From: Pseudomonas orientalis
GTDB lineage: Bacteria; Pseudomonadota; Gammaproteobacteria; Pseudomonadales; Pseudomonadaceae
Direction: 5' to 3'
Length of the DNA stretch: 64,000 nucleotides
Assembly: GCF_002934065.1 (NCBI RefSeq)
Contig: NZ_CP018049.1
Span: 2,788,501-2,852,500, forward strand
Part shown: positions 20,682 through 29,992 of the stretch, piece after piece
Numbering within the stretch: the stretch's first letter is position 1
How the letters are laid out: every line of letters starts with the position of its first letter
Notes under the pieces: generated by a model
What the model saw: only the letters and a program-made list of their open reading frames with translations
Databases searched by the model: none
What the model was told of the DNA's origin: nothing
Position numbers and translations under genes: made by a program

Positions 20682-23600
20682 GTGAAAAAACGCAAGTCAG
20701 GGTTCACCATTGCCCTCCACACAGGGCCGGGCTATCCGCTCAAGGCGTTGAGCCGCGTGCCATACGGCGCGTTGCTGTGCTGCCTGGCCAGCGGCCTCGC
20801 AAGCATGCAAACCGCCCAGGCCGCACCCTATATGGAAACCGGCAAGCCGGGCGATGCCGCCAGTTGGCGCAGTAACGAGTTCAAGGCCGACTGGGGCCTG
20901 GGCGCCGTGCACGCCGACACCGCGTACGCCGCCGGCTACACCGGCAAGGGCGTCAAGCTGGGCATCTTCGACCAGCCGGTGTACGCCCAGCATCCGGAGT
21001 TCGCCAGCCCGGGCAAAGTGGTGACGATCGTCACCGAGGGCATCCGCCAGTACACCGATCCGTACATCCCGGTGAAGGCCGGTGATGCGTTTCGCTATGA
21101 CGGCACGCCGTCCCTGGGCTCCAACGGCAAGCTGGGCAATCACGGCACCCACGTCGGCGGCATTGCGGCGGGTAACCGCGATGGCGGGCCGATGCATGGC
21201 GTGGCGTTCAACGCGCAAATCATCAGCGCCGAAAACGGCGACCCCGGCCCGGAAGACGGGATCATCCTGGGCAACGATGGCGCGGTGTACAAAGCCGGTT
21301 GGGATGCGCTGGTCGCCAGCGGCGCGCGCATTATCAATAACAGCTGGGGCATCGGCATCGGCGATCAGTACGCCAAGGGCGGGCGCGATCCGGCGTTCCC
21401 CAACTTCACGGTCAATGAAGCCCAGGCGCAGTTCAACAACATCCGGCCGATCCTCGGCACGATTGCCGGTGGTGCCTATCAAGGTGCGATCGACGCGGCC
21501 CGCAGCGGTGTACTGACCATCTTTGCCGCCGGTAACGACTACAACCGCAACAACCCGGATGCGATCTCGGGCCTGGCGTATTTCGTGCCGCAGATTGCGC
21601 CGAACTGGCTGTCGGTGGCGGCCCTGCAGCAGAACCCGGACACCACGAGCGCCAACCCCTACGTGATCAGCACCTTCTCCTCGCGCTGTGGCTATGCGGC
21701 GAGTTTCTGCGTAGCGGCGCCGGGTACGAAGATTTTCAGTTCGATCATCAACGGCACCAACCTGGACAACCTCACCAACGACTACGCCAACTTCAACGGC
21801 ACCTCCATGGCCGCGCCTCATGTGGCCGGCAGTGCGGCGGTGCTGATGGAGCGTTTCCCGTACATGAGCGGCGACCAGATCTCCACGCTGCTCAAGACCA
21901 CCGCCACCGACCTTGGTGCGCCGGGCATCGACTCGCTGTATGGCTGGGGCATGATCAACCTGGGCAAGGCGATCAACGGTCCGGGGATGTTCGTTACCGC
22001 CGAGGATATTCCGGCCGAGTTTCGCATCGACGGCGCCTATGGCAGTGGCCAGTTCGTCGCCGACCTGCCGGGCATTGGCGCGGTGGTGGATGCCGGCAAA
22101 CCGACCCAGCGCGTGTGCACCGACATCCATTGCGGGCTGGATGTGTGGAGCAATGACATCGCCGGGCATGGCGGCCTGACCAAGCAGGGCATTGGCACCC
22201 TGGTGCTGACCGGCGCCAACACCTACAGCGGCCCGACCCTGGTCAACCAGGGCTTGCTGGCGATCAACGGCTCGCTCACCTCCGACGTGACCGTCGGCCA
22301 GAGCGGCGTGGTCGGTGGCTCGGGGCGTATCGGCTCGCTGACCGCGAGAAGCGGCGGCACTGTGGCGCCGGGCAACTCCATCGGTACGCTGAACGTGGCG
22401 GGTAATGTCACCTTCGATGCGGGCTCGACTTACGCGGTAGAGCTGTCGCCCACGAGCAGCGACCGCATCGTCGCCGGCGGCACCGCCACGCTCAATGGCG
22501 GTACCGTGACCCTGGCCCTGGAAAACAGCCCGACCTTGCTCAGCGCGACCCAGGCGCAAAGCCTGATCGGCCGCCAGTACAACATCCTGCAAGCAGCGGG
22601 CGGTATTACCGGCCGCTTCGGTGCGGTACTGCCGGACTACCTGTTCATCGGCGGCACGTTGAACTACGCGGCGGGCGGTGTGCAGCTGGATGTGGCTCGC
22701 ACCAACAGCTTCGCCAGCGTGGCCGCGACGCCAAACCAGCGCGCCGTCGCCGCAGCCGCCGAGCAATTGGGCGCAGGCAACGGCGTGTATGAAAGCCTGT
22801 TGCTGGCCCCAACGGCGGCCTCGGCACAGGGCGCGTTCCAGCAACTGAGTGGCGAAGTCTATCCAGCCCTGGAGACTGCGTTGGTCAATGACAGCCGCTA
22901 CGTGCGCGAAGCGGTCGGCGAGCGGCTGCGCAACGGTGAAATGGGCGCGACCAGCCATGCCATCGACAGTCGTGGCAATGTGTGGGTAAAAGCGCTGGGG
23001 GCCTGGGGCAAGACCGACAGCCGCAGCGACACGGCGGGCTACACCACGTCCATCGGCGGCATGCTGGCCGGCGTGGACGGTGCCCTCGACGACGCAACGC
23101 GCATCGGCCTGGTGGCCGGCTACAGCGATACGTCGCTGAACATGGGCAGCGACACCCATAGCCGTGCCTCGGTCGACAGTTACCACTTTGGTGCCTATGC
23201 CGGGCATGAAATCGGCGCCTGGCGCCTGAGTGGCGGCGCAACCTACAGCTGGCACCGCGCCGATGTGAAGCGTGACCTGCAATACGGCGATGTCAGCGGC
23301 AAGCAGAAAGCCAAGGTCGATGCCCACAGCACCCAGGTGTTCACCGAGGCGGCGTACCGCATCAACCTGCAACCCCTGGCGCTTGAGCCATTCGCCAACC
23401 TGGCCTACGTGCACCTGGACACCGACAGCTTCAAAGAGAAGGGCGATGCCGCTGCGCTGAAAAGTGGCGACGACAGCCGCGACCTGGTGCTGAGCACCCT
23501 GGGTGTGCGTGCCTTGAAAACCTTCAACGTCGATGATCATCAGCAACTGGAAGTGTCCGGCACCCTGGGCTGGCAGCACAACCTGAGCAGCACGGACGCC

Positions 23601-23801
23601 GAACAGCACCTGGCGTTTGCCTCCGGCGGCCCTTCGTTCGCGGTGGAAAGCGCGCCGATGGTGCGCGATGCCGCCCTGGTCGGGGCACGGGTGAGCCTGG
23701 CGTTGAGCAAGGATGCGCGGGTGAACTTCGACTACAACGGTTTGCTGGCCAGCAAGGAGAAAGTGCATGGCGTCGGTTTGAGCCTGGACTGGGCGTTCTG
23801 A
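20682..23801 (+). CDS. pspB: Subtilisin-like autotransporter serine protease (PspB type)
   Basis: About 1039 residues. GTG 20682 is chosen because AAGGAAGG lies 5 bases upstream. The N-terminus is an unusually long, basic leader of about 47 residues ending TAQA-APY, as in autotransporters with extended signal peptides. Catalytic residues: Asp97 (LGIFDQPVY), His154 (GNHGTHVGG), Ser375 (NGTSMAAPH); oxyanion Asn near 285 (AAGNDY). Passenger repeats and the beta-barrel ending GLSLDWAF are highly similar to PspA, while the protease domains differ more; PspB has Asp-Gln after the catalytic Asp where most subtilases have Asp-Ser/Thr-Gly. The pair arose by gene duplication. Confidence 0.92.
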   Translation: MKKRKSGFTIALHTGPGYPLKALSRVPYGALLCCLASGLASMQTAQAAPYMETGKPGDAASWRSNEFKADWGLGAVHADTAYAAGYTGKGVKLGIFDQPVYAQHPEFASPGKVVTIVTEGIRQYTDPYIPVKAGDAFRYDGTPSLGSNGKLGNHGTHVGGIAAGNRDGGPMHGVAFNAQIISAENGDPGPEDGIILGNDGAVYKAGWDALVASGARIINNSWGIGIGDQYAKGGRDPAFPNFTVNEAQAQFNNIRPILGTIAGGAYQGAIDAARSGVLTIFAAGNDYNRNNPDAISGLAYFVPQIAPNWLSVAALQQNPDTTSANPYVISTFSSRCGYAASFCVAAPGTKIFSSIINGTNLDNLTNDYANFNGTSMAAPHVAGSAAVLMERFPYMSGDQISTLLKTTATDLGAPGIDSLYGWGMINLGKAINGPGMFVTAEDIPAEFRIDGAYGSGQFVADLPGIGAVVDAGKPTQRVCTDIHCGLDVWSNDIAGHGGLTKQGIGTLVLTGANTYSGPTLVNQGLLAINGSLTSDVTVGQSGVVGGSGRIGSLTARSGGTVAPGNSIGTLNVAGNVTFDAGSTYAVELSPTSSDRIVAGGTATLNGGTVTLALENSPTLLSATQAQSLIGRQYNILQAAGGITGRFGAVLPDYLFIGGTLNYAAGGVQLDVARTNSFASVAATPNQRAVAAAAEQLGAGNGVYESLLLAPTAASAQGAFQQLSGEVYPALETALVNDSRYVREAVGERLRNGEMGATSHAIDSRGNVWVKALGAWGKTDSRSDTAGYTTSIGGMLAGVDGALDDATRIGLVAGYSDTSLNMGSDTHSRASVDSYHFGAYAGHEIGAWRLSGGATYSWHRADVKRDLQYGDVSGKQKAKVDAHSTQVFTEAAYRINLQPLALEPFANLAYVHLDTDSFKEKGDAAALKSGDDSRDLVLSTLGVRALKTFNVDDHQQLEVSGTLGWQHNLSSTDAEQHLAFASGGPSFAVESAPMVRDAALVGARVSLALSKDARVNFDYNGLLASKEKVHGVGLSLDWAF

Positions 23802-23817
23802 CGCGTTAAAAACCACT

Positions 23818-23915
23818 GTAGGAACGAGCTTGCTCGCGAAAAACTCAAGTGCGGCGCGGTTGTTCAGGTAGAGCGCGTCATCGTTGACGATCTTCGCGAG
23901 CAAGCTCGCTCCTAC
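23818..23915. repeat. REPIN, family B (copy 2)
   Basis: GTAGGAACGAGCTTGCTCGC and its complement, 16 bases after the pspB stop. The right arm opens a misleading in-frame extension of the lipase (TIFASKLAPT). Confidence 0.95.
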
Positions 23916-23979
23916 AGCGGGTGATGGACAAAAGGTGTTTTCGCTTTCTCGACAAATCCAACAACAGAGAGGCAGTGCC

Positions 23980-25404
23980 ATGGGTATTTTTGACTACAAA
24001 AACCTCGGGACCGAGGGCTCCAAAGCGCTGTTCGCCGATGCGCTGGCGATCACGTTGTATGCCTACCACAACCTGGATCACGGGTTTGCCGTGGGTTACC
24101 AGAACAATGGCCTGGGCCTGGGCTTGCCGGCCACGCTGGTGAGCGCCTTGATCGGCGGCACCGATGCCCAGGGGGTGATTGGCGGCATCCCCTGGAACCC
24201 GGACTCGGAAAAAGCCGCCCTTGACGCGGTGCACGCGGCTGGGTGGACGCCGATCAGCGCAAGCGCCCTGGGTTACACCGGCAAGGTGGACGCGCGGGGG
24301 ACATTTTTTGGCGAGAAACCCGGCTACGCCTCGGCCCAGGTCGAAGTGCTGGGCAAATACGATGACGCCGGCACGCTGCAGGAAATCGGCATCGGTTTTC
24401 GCGGCACGTCGGGGCCGCGGGAACACCTGATCAGTGACGCCATCGGCGATGTGATCAGCGACCTGCTCGCCGCGTTCGGGCCCAAGGACTACGCGAAAAA
24501 CTACGTCGGCGAAGCCTTCGGCGGCTTGCTCAAGAACGTCGCCGAGTTTGCCGGTGCCCATGGCCTCAACGGCCAGGACGTACTGGTCAGCGGTCACAGC
24601 CTCGGTGGGCTGGCGGTCAACAGCATGGCTGACTTGAGCGACAGCAAATGGTCGGGCTTCTACAAGGACGCCAACTATGTGGCCTATGCTTCGCCGACCC
24701 AGAGCGCCGGTGACAAGGTGCTGAACGTGGGCTACGAAAATGACCCGGTGTTCCGTGCGCTGGATGGCGCATCGTTCAACCCGTCGTCCCTGGGCGTGCA
24801 CGACAACCCCCATGAGTCCACCACCGACAATATCGTCAGTTTCAACGACCACTACGCGTCATCGCTGTGGAACGTGCTGCCGTTTTCCATCCTCAACCTG
24901 CCGACCTGGGTGTCGCACTTGCCCACCGGCTACGGTGATGGCATGACGCGCATTCTCGACTCCGGCTTCTATGAGCAGATGACCCGCGACTCCACGGTGA
25001 TCGTCGCCAACCTGTCCGACCCCGCGCGGGCCACCACCTGGGTGCAAGACCTCAACCGCAATGCCGAGGCGCACAAGGGTGACACATTCATCATCGGCAG
25101 TCACGGCGACGACCTGATCCAGGGCGGCAAGGGCGTGGACTTTATCGAGGGCGGCAAAGGCAATGACACGATCCGCGACAGCAGCGGGCATAACACCTTC
25201 CTGTTCAGCGGGCACTTTGGCAATGATCGCGTGGTGGGCTACCAGGCGACGGACAAGCTGGTCTTCACGGACGTGCAGGGCAGCGCGGATTATCGCGATC
25301 ATGCCAAGCTGGTCGGCGGGGATACCGTGATCAGCTTCGGTGCCGACTCGGTGACGCTGGTGGGGGTGAGCAGTGTGTCGGGGGAGGGGATTATGATCGG
25401 CTGA
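23980..25404 (+). CDS. lipA: Thermostable RTX lipase, family I.3 (TliA/LipA)
   Basis: Extracellular triacylglycerol lipase, 474 residues; homologues are about 476. The catalytic triad is at the published family positions: Ser207 in GHSLGG, Asp255 in YENDPVF and His313 in VSHLPTG. RTX repeats near residues 370-400 (GSHGDDLIQGGKGVDFIEGG, GGKGNDTI) bind calcium. There is no Sec signal; the C-terminal region is a type I secretion signal and AprDEF is the likely exporter. ATG 23980 has AGAGAGG 7 bases upstream; the longer frame from TTG 23884 is REP-derived. The last gene of the hydrolase locus. Confidence 0.95.
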   Translation: MGIFDYKNLGTEGSKALFADALAITLYAYHNLDHGFAVGYQNNGLGLGLPATLVSALIGGTDAQGVIGGIPWNPDSEKAALDAVHAAGWTPISASALGYTGKVDARGTFFGEKPGYASAQVEVLGKYDDAGTLQEIGIGFRGTSGPREHLISDAIGDVISDLLAAFGPKDYAKNYVGEAFGGLLKNVAEFAGAHGLNGQDVLVSGHSLGGLAVNSMADLSDSKWSGFYKDANYVAYASPTQSAGDKVLNVGYENDPVFRALDGASFNPSSLGVHDNPHESTTDNIVSFNDHYASSLWNVLPFSILNLPTWVSHLPTGYGDGMTRILDSGFYEQMTRDSTVIVANLSDPARATTWVQDLNRNAEAHKGDTFIIGSHGDDLIQGGKGVDFIEGGKGNDTIRDSSGHNTFLFSGHFGNDRVVGYQATDKLVFTDVQGSADYRDHAKLVGGDTVISFGADSVTLVGVSSVSGEGIMIG

Positions 25405-25425
25405 CTATTGGAATGCGGTTAAAAC

Positions 25426-25529
25426 TGTGGGAGGGGCGGTGCGACGATTCGACTTGCCCCCGATAGCGGTGGGTCAGCTACCTATAAGCAGGCTGATACA
25501 CCGCTATCGGGGGCAAGCCCCCTCCCACA
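25426..25529. repeat. REPIN, family A (copy 4, left arm interrupted)
   Basis: The right arm is canonical. In the left arm the central G of GGGGGCTTGCCCCC is replaced by the 16 bases CGGTGCGACGATTCGA, so the small inner hairpin is broken while the outer arms still pair. Confidence 0.9.
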
Positions 25530-25551
25530 TTTGATATAGGCCAGCCTGAAA

Positions 25552-25770
25552 TTATTGTTCCTTGCGCACCGTCGCCACATCATCGGCCTTGATACGAATA
25601 CTCTTGCCGGCGATGTCGGTGAATTCGTAGAAGCCGTCGGCGGTCTTGGCGTTGGGTGTGTCCTTGGTCAGATACTGTGTGCCGTTTTGCAACGTGACCA
25701 CCGTTTGCGTGGAGCAACCGGCCAGTACCAGAAAAGTGAGTGCAACCAGTGGAAGACCCAAATTCTTCAT
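25552..25770 (-). CDS. YgdI/YgdR-type small lipoprotein
   Basis: A 72-residue outer-membrane or periplasm-facing lipoprotein of unknown function. Signal peptide with lipobox LAGC (Cys19), followed by an SH3-like domain: VVTLQNGTQYLTKDTPNAKT, then GFYEFTDIAGKSIRIKADDV. The start at 25770 has AAGGG 8 bases upstream; an ATG two codons earlier is also possible. A much longer in-frame extension to 25911 has no ribosome site. Convergent with lipA across a REPIN. Confidence 0.87.
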   Translation of the reverse strand: MKNLGLPLVALTFLVLAGCSTQTVVTLQNGTQYLTKDTPNAKTADGFYEFTDIAGKSIRIKADDVATVRKEQ

Positions 25771-25836
25771 GTTCATTACCCTTACCTTTAACCCTGAAAA
25801 GTCCCGCAGCGTCTGGCTGCGAGGCATAAATGTTAC

Positions 25837-25868
25837 GCGATCAGCTCCCTCATCTGATCGCTTTTTTT
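25837..25868 (+). terminator. Strong intrinsic terminator on the plus strand, upstream of the FAN1 gene
   Basis: GCGATCAG - 9-base loop - CTGATCGC is followed immediately by seven T. A second hairpin, CGCAGC-gtctg-GCTGCG, lies just before it at 25805-25821. No plus-strand gene ends here: the nearest is lipA, 430 bases upstream. So it may terminate a small RNA, attenuate the FAN1 leader, or stop read-through from the lipase operon. Confidence 0.8.
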
Positions 25869-25964
25869 CAAAAAGTTGCAGGCGCCATTTATCTATTACT
25901 GATTGCAACAAACCGTTTGCAGCGTCACTCTGTATGCATAACCAGTAGTTGACCGCGTTGTGCC

Positions 25965-27611
25965 ATGAGCCACCCCCTCGAAGACCCCTTGTATTACCTG
26001 CACAACTTCCGCCAAGTGCTGATGTGGTTGGAGCAGCGCTATGCCGATCTGCTCGACCCGGACGAATTGCAGTTCATTCAGCAATTCGACAGGTTGCCCC
26101 AGGCGTCACAAGCGTTATTGGTGCGCATGGTCATGCGCAAGGGCGTGCATTTTCGTGGGGCAAAGCTTAACTACCTGGAAATCGGCTGTCCGCACGCGGC
26201 CATGCAGCCACTGCTGGCATCCGGTTGGGTGGAGGACCAATGCCCGTTGGGCTTTGAAGAGCTGTTCGGCTTGCTGCAAAAAAGTGAGTTGCTTGCGGCG
26301 TTCAAACCCTGGATCGAGCACCCCAGGGGCCGCAAAACCGACTGGCTGGCGCCATTGGCGGCGCAGTTCAATGAAAGCCGCAGCTTCGCCCTTTGGTGCC
26401 CCGACCTGCAAGACGTGCTCTATAGCCTGACGGTGATGCCGTTGTGCGACCGCCTGCGCCTGATGTTTTTCGGCAACCTATATCAGGACTGGTCGGAGTT
26501 CGTGCTGGCGGACCTGGGCATCTACACCTACGAGAAGGTTGCGTTCTGCGCCGAGTCCCGAGGGTTGCGCAGCCGTGCCGACGTCGAGGGCTTTTTGTTC
26601 CTGCACCAGTGCCAGCAGGCTTTCGAGGCGGGCCAGGCGCTGGAAACGGTGTTGGCGCACATTGCCACGCTGCACACCGACAACCCCTGGCTGGAAAAAC
26701 GCCGCGCCAAACTGCTGTTCCAGATCGGCCAATACTGCGAGCGCAGCGCTGAGTTGAGCGTGGCCGAGCAGATCTATGCTGGCTGCGCCTATCCCGGCGC
26801 GCGTGCGCGGCTGATCCGCGTGCTGGAGCGCCAGGAGGCCTATGCACAGGCCCTGGCATTGGCCGTGGCGGCGCAACAGGCACCGCAAAGCGCCGCCGAG
26901 CAACAACACCTGCTGCGCGTAGTGCCGCGTCTGCGGCGCAAGCTGGGTGAGCCCAAAGTGCCCAAGGCCAAGCCGCGAGTCGTCACGCGCCTGGACCTGG
27001 CACTGACGCCGCCGCAACCGCTGATGTCGGTGGAATATTGTGTGCAGGCCCACCTGAGCGAGCCGGACGCGCCGGTGCATTACGTGGAAAACGGCCTGAT
27101 CAATTCGCTGTTCGGCCTGCTGTGCTGGGACGTGATCTTCGCGCCGCTGCCGGGCGCGTTTTTCCACCCGTTCCAGCGCGGGCCTGCCGACTTGCACAGT
27201 GAGGACTTTCATCAACGCCGAACCGAGTTATTCAGCACGTGCTTTGAGCAACTGCGGGACGAGCGCTACAAGACCACCATTCGCCAGCGTTACGTGGACA
27301 AATGGGGCATTCAATCGCCCTTTGTGTTCTGGAACCTGCTCAGCGAAGAGCTGCTTGAGCAGGCCCTGACATGTCTGCCGGCCGAACACTTGCGCTACTG
27401 GTTCGAGCGGCTGCTGCTGGATATCCGTGCCAACCGCACCGGGATGCCCGACCTGATCCAGTTCTGGCCGGCGCAGAAGACCTACCGCATGATCGAGGTC
27501 AAGGGCCCTGGCGACCGCCTGCAGGACAACCAACTGCGCTGGCTGGAGTTCTGCGGCGAGTACCAGATGCCGGTCACGGTCTGCTATGTGCGCTGGGCAG
27601 AGCCCGCTTGA
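25965..27611 (+). CDS. Bacterial FAN1-type VRR-NUC structure-specific nuclease
   Basis: A 548-residue homologue of Fanconi-associated nuclease 1. The C-terminal VRR-NUC domain has Glu376 (VENGLIN), Asp496 (RTGMPDLI), Glu511 and Lys513 (IEVKGPGD), which match the metal and catalytic residues known in P. aeruginosa FAN1 with an offset of 11-12. The N-terminal half holds SAP-like and helical segments, and TPR-like helices lie around 210-320. FAN1 cuts 5' flaps and helps unhook DNA interstrand crosslinks. The ATG has no clear ribosome site. Its stop overlaps the start of the helicase gene (TTGA), so the two are translationally coupled. Confidence 0.92.
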   Translation: MSHPLEDPLYYLHNFRQVLMWLEQRYADLLDPDELQFIQQFDRLPQASQALLVRMVMRKGVHFRGAKLNYLEIGCPHAAMQPLLASGWVEDQCPLGFEELFGLLQKSELLAAFKPWIEHPRGRKTDWLAPLAAQFNESRSFALWCPDLQDVLYSLTVMPLCDRLRLMFFGNLYQDWSEFVLADLGIYTYEKVAFCAESRGLRSRADVEGFLFLHQCQQAFEAGQALETVLAHIATLHTDNPWLEKRRAKLLFQIGQYCERSAELSVAEQIYAGCAYPGARARLIRVLERQEAYAQALALAVAAQQAPQSAAEQQHLLRVVPRLRRKLGEPKVPKAKPRVVTRLDLALTPPQPLMSVEYCVQAHLSEPDAPVHYVENGLINSLFGLLCWDVIFAPLPGAFFHPFQRGPADLHSEDFHQRRTELFSTCFEQLRDERYKTTIRQRYVDKWGIQSPFVFWNLLSEELLEQALTCLPAEHLRYWFERLLLDIRANRTGMPDLIQFWPAQKTYRMIEVKGPGDRLQDNQLRWLEFCGEYQMPVTVCYVRWAEPA

Positions 27612-29866
27612 GCTACAGCGTCGCGGTGCGCGCGTTGTGCGAATTTACCGCCAAGGTCGGTGACCTGGACCTGCGCTTTACCCCGTCGCCCAGTGCCCAG
27701 GAAGGCATCGTCGGCCATCGCACGGTGGCGTCGCGGCGCAGCGCGCATTACCAGAACGAAGTCGCGCTCGAGGGCGAGTACGAGCAACTCAAGGTGCGGG
27801 GCAGGGCGGACGGCTATGACCCGGACAGCAACCGCCTCGAAGAAGTAAAAACCTATCGCGGCGACCTTAAGGCCCAGCCCGCCAACCATCGGCAATTGCA
27901 TTGGGCCCAGGCCAAGGTCTATGGCTGGCTGATGTGCCAGAAGCTGGGGCTTGATGAGATCGAGCTGGCGCTGGTGTATTTCGATATCGTCGGCGAGGGC
28001 GAGACCCTGCTCAAGCAGCGCTTTGCCGCGCCGGACCTTGAGCGCTTCTTCAACCAGCAATGCGCGCTGTTTCTTGACTGGGCCCACCAGCAGATGCAAC
28101 ACCGTGAGGCGCGCAACCGCGACGCCCAAGGCCTGGCGTTTCCCCATGCCGAGTTTCGCAGCGGTCAGCGTTCGCTGGCCGAATCGGTCTACAAGGCGGT
28201 GAGCACCGGCCGTTGCCTGATGGCCCAGGCGCCGACCGGCATCGGCAAGACCGTCGGCACGCTGTTCCCGATGCTCAAGGCCCTGGCGCCGCAGCAGTTG
28301 GACAAGGTGTTTTTCCTCACCGCCAAGACCCCGGGCCGCAAGCTGGCGCTGGATGCCGCCCAAGTCCTTTACGACAGCAGCCCCGCGCTGTCCCTGCAGG
28401 TGCTGGAACTGGTGGCCCGGGACAAGGCCTGCGAGCACCTGGACAAAGCCTGCCACGGTGACTCGTGCCCGCTGGCCAGGGGCTTTTACGATCGCTTGCC
28501 CGCCGCCCGCCAGGCGGCAGCCAGGGTGCGTCTGCTTGATCAGCGTCACCTGCGGGAGGTGGCCCTGGCCCACGACGTCTGCCCGTATTACCTGAGCCAG
28601 GAAATGGCGCGCTGGACCGACGTGGTGGTTGCCGACTACAACTACTATTTCGACTTCGGCGCCATGCTCTTCGGGCTTGCGCAGCTCAATCAGTGGCGCG
28701 TCGCGGTGCTGGTCGACGAGGCGCATAACTTGGTCGAGCGCGCGCGGTCGATGTACAGCGCCAGCCTCGACCAGTACAGCCTCAAGACGCTGCGCGACAG
28801 CGCCCCCGAGCCGCTGAAAAAGCCCTTGCAGCGCCTGAACCGTGAGTGGAATGCGCTGCACAAGGACCAACTGGCGCCGTATCAGGCGTACGCGGCCAAA
28901 CCCGACAAGCTGCTCCAGGCCCTGAGCCAATGTGCCAGCGCCATGGGCGACTATTTCAACGACCATCCCGAAGCCCTCAGTGGCGACTTGCAGGCCTTCT
29001 ACTTCGAGGCGCTGCAATTTAACAAGGTGGCCGAGCTGTTCAATGAACACTTCATCTTCGATATCAGCAAACGCCAGTTCAGCGCCAAGCGCAGCAGCTC
29101 GACCCTGTGCCTGCGCAACGTGGTGCCGGCCGAGTTCATCCGCCCCAGGTTGACGGCCGCGCGCAGCAGCGTGCTGTTTTCCGCGACCCTCAGCCCGCGC
29201 CACTACTACGCCGACTTGCTCGGGTTGCCGCCGGACACCGCCTGGGTCGACGTCGAATCGCCGTTCAAGGCCGAGCAACTGCAGGTGAGCATCGTCGACC
29301 GCATCTCCACGCGGTTCGTGCACCGCCAGGCGTCGCTGGAACCCATCGTGGAACTGATCGCCCGGCAGTTCGCCACGCAGCCGGGCAACTACCTGGCGTT
29401 TTTCTCCAGCTTCGATTACCTGCAACAAGTCGCGCAGCTGCTGGCCGAGCGGCACCCGCAGATTGCGCTGTGGCTGCAGTCGCGGGGGATGGCCGAAGCT
29501 GAACGCCAGGCCTTTCTGGACCAGTTCACCCCGCACAGCCAGGGCGTGGGGTTTGCGGTACTCGGTGGCGCCTTTGGCGAAGGCATCGACTTGCCCGGTG
29601 CGCGCCTGATCGGGGCGTTCATCGCCACCCTGGGCCTGCCGCAGCTCAATCCGGTGAATGAACAGATGAAAGCGCGCATGGGCGCGATCTTCGGTGCGGG
29701 CTATGACTACACCTATTTGTATCCCGGTATCCAGAAAGTGGTGCAGGCGGCGGGGAGGGTGATCCGCAGTCAACACGACCGGGGCGTGGTGATGTTGATT
29801 GATGATCGCTTTGGTGAGGCGCGGGTGAGGCAATTGTTGCCCAAATGGTGGTCGCCAACGACCTGA
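27608..29866 (+). CDS. XPD/DinG-family DNA helicase with N-terminal Cas4-like nuclease domain
   Basis: About 752 residues, starting at TTG 27608 inside the FAN1 stop. Residues about 60-90 contain a PD-(D/E)xK-like motif (RGRADGYDP...LEEVKTYRG), as in Cas4/RecB nucleases. Helicase motifs: Walker A APTGIGKT near 213, four cysteines in the iron-sulfur region (DKACEHLDKACHGDSCPL, later HDVCPYYL), DEAH box VDEAHNL near 372, and C-terminal motifs FSATLS and QAAGRVIRSQHDRG. Such 5'-to-3' helicases act in repair of blocked replication. GTG 27626 is an alternative start. Gene coupling with FAN1 suggests that they act on the same DNA structures. Confidence 0.9.
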   Translation: MSYSVAVRALCEFTAKVGDLDLRFTPSPSAQEGIVGHRTVASRRSAHYQNEVALEGEYEQLKVRGRADGYDPDSNRLEEVKTYRGDLKAQPANHRQLHWAQAKVYGWLMCQKLGLDEIELALVYFDIVGEGETLLKQRFAAPDLERFFNQQCALFLDWAHQQMQHREARNRDAQGLAFPHAEFRSGQRSLAESVYKAVSTGRCLMAQAPTGIGKTVGTLFPMLKALAPQQLDKVFFLTAKTPGRKLALDAAQVLYDSSPALSLQVLELVARDKACEHLDKACHGDSCPLARGFYDRLPAARQAAARVRLLDQRHLREVALAHDVCPYYLSQEMARWTDVVVADYNYYFDFGAMLFGLAQLNQWRVAVLVDEAHNLVERARSMYSASLDQYSLKTLRDSAPEPLKKPLQRLNREWNALHKDQLAPYQAYAAKPDKLLQALSQCASAMGDYFNDHPEALSGDLQAFYFEALQFNKVAELFNEHFIFDISKRQFSAKRSSSTLCLRNVVPAEFIRPRLTAARSSVLFSATLSPRHYYADLLGLPPDTAWVDVESPFKAEQLQVSIVDRISTRFVHRQASLEPIVELIARQFATQPGNYLAFFSSFDYLQQVAQLLAERHPQIALWLQSRGMAEAERQAFLDQFTPHSQGVGFAVLGGAFGEGIDLPGARLIGAFIATLGLPQLNPVNEQMKARMGAIFGAGYDYTYLYPGIQKVVQAAGRVIRSQHDRGVVMLIDDRFGEARVRQLLPKWWSPTT

Positions 29867-29886
29867 GGGACTCACCGCCATTCAAA

Positions 29887-29974
29887 TGTGGGAGGGGGCT
29901 TGCCCCCGATGGCGGTCTATCAGCCGGTTATGTGTAGCTGACCCACCGCTATCGGGGGCAAGCCCCCTCCCACA
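29887..29974. repeat. REPIN, family A (copy 5)
   Basis: Canonical arms TGTGGGAGGGGGCTTGCCCC and complement, between the convergent helicase and alpha-E genes. Confidence 0.95.
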
Positions 29975-29992
29975 TTGGTACTGTGTTGGGGC

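Noticed and set aside
23884..23979. N-terminal extension of the lipase (TIFASKLAPT...)
   Set aside because: Encoded by a REP arm and without a ribosome site; the same peptide appears before aprE and the membrane protein at 32784, which shows that it is repeat sequence.
20697..23981. Open frame of 1094 codons on the minus strand across pspB
   Set aside because: Mirror of a high-GC gene: long antisense frames are common in Pseudomonas. The plus-strand product has catalytic residues, leader and barrel; the antisense product shows no domain and low-complexity Arg/His/Gly composition.
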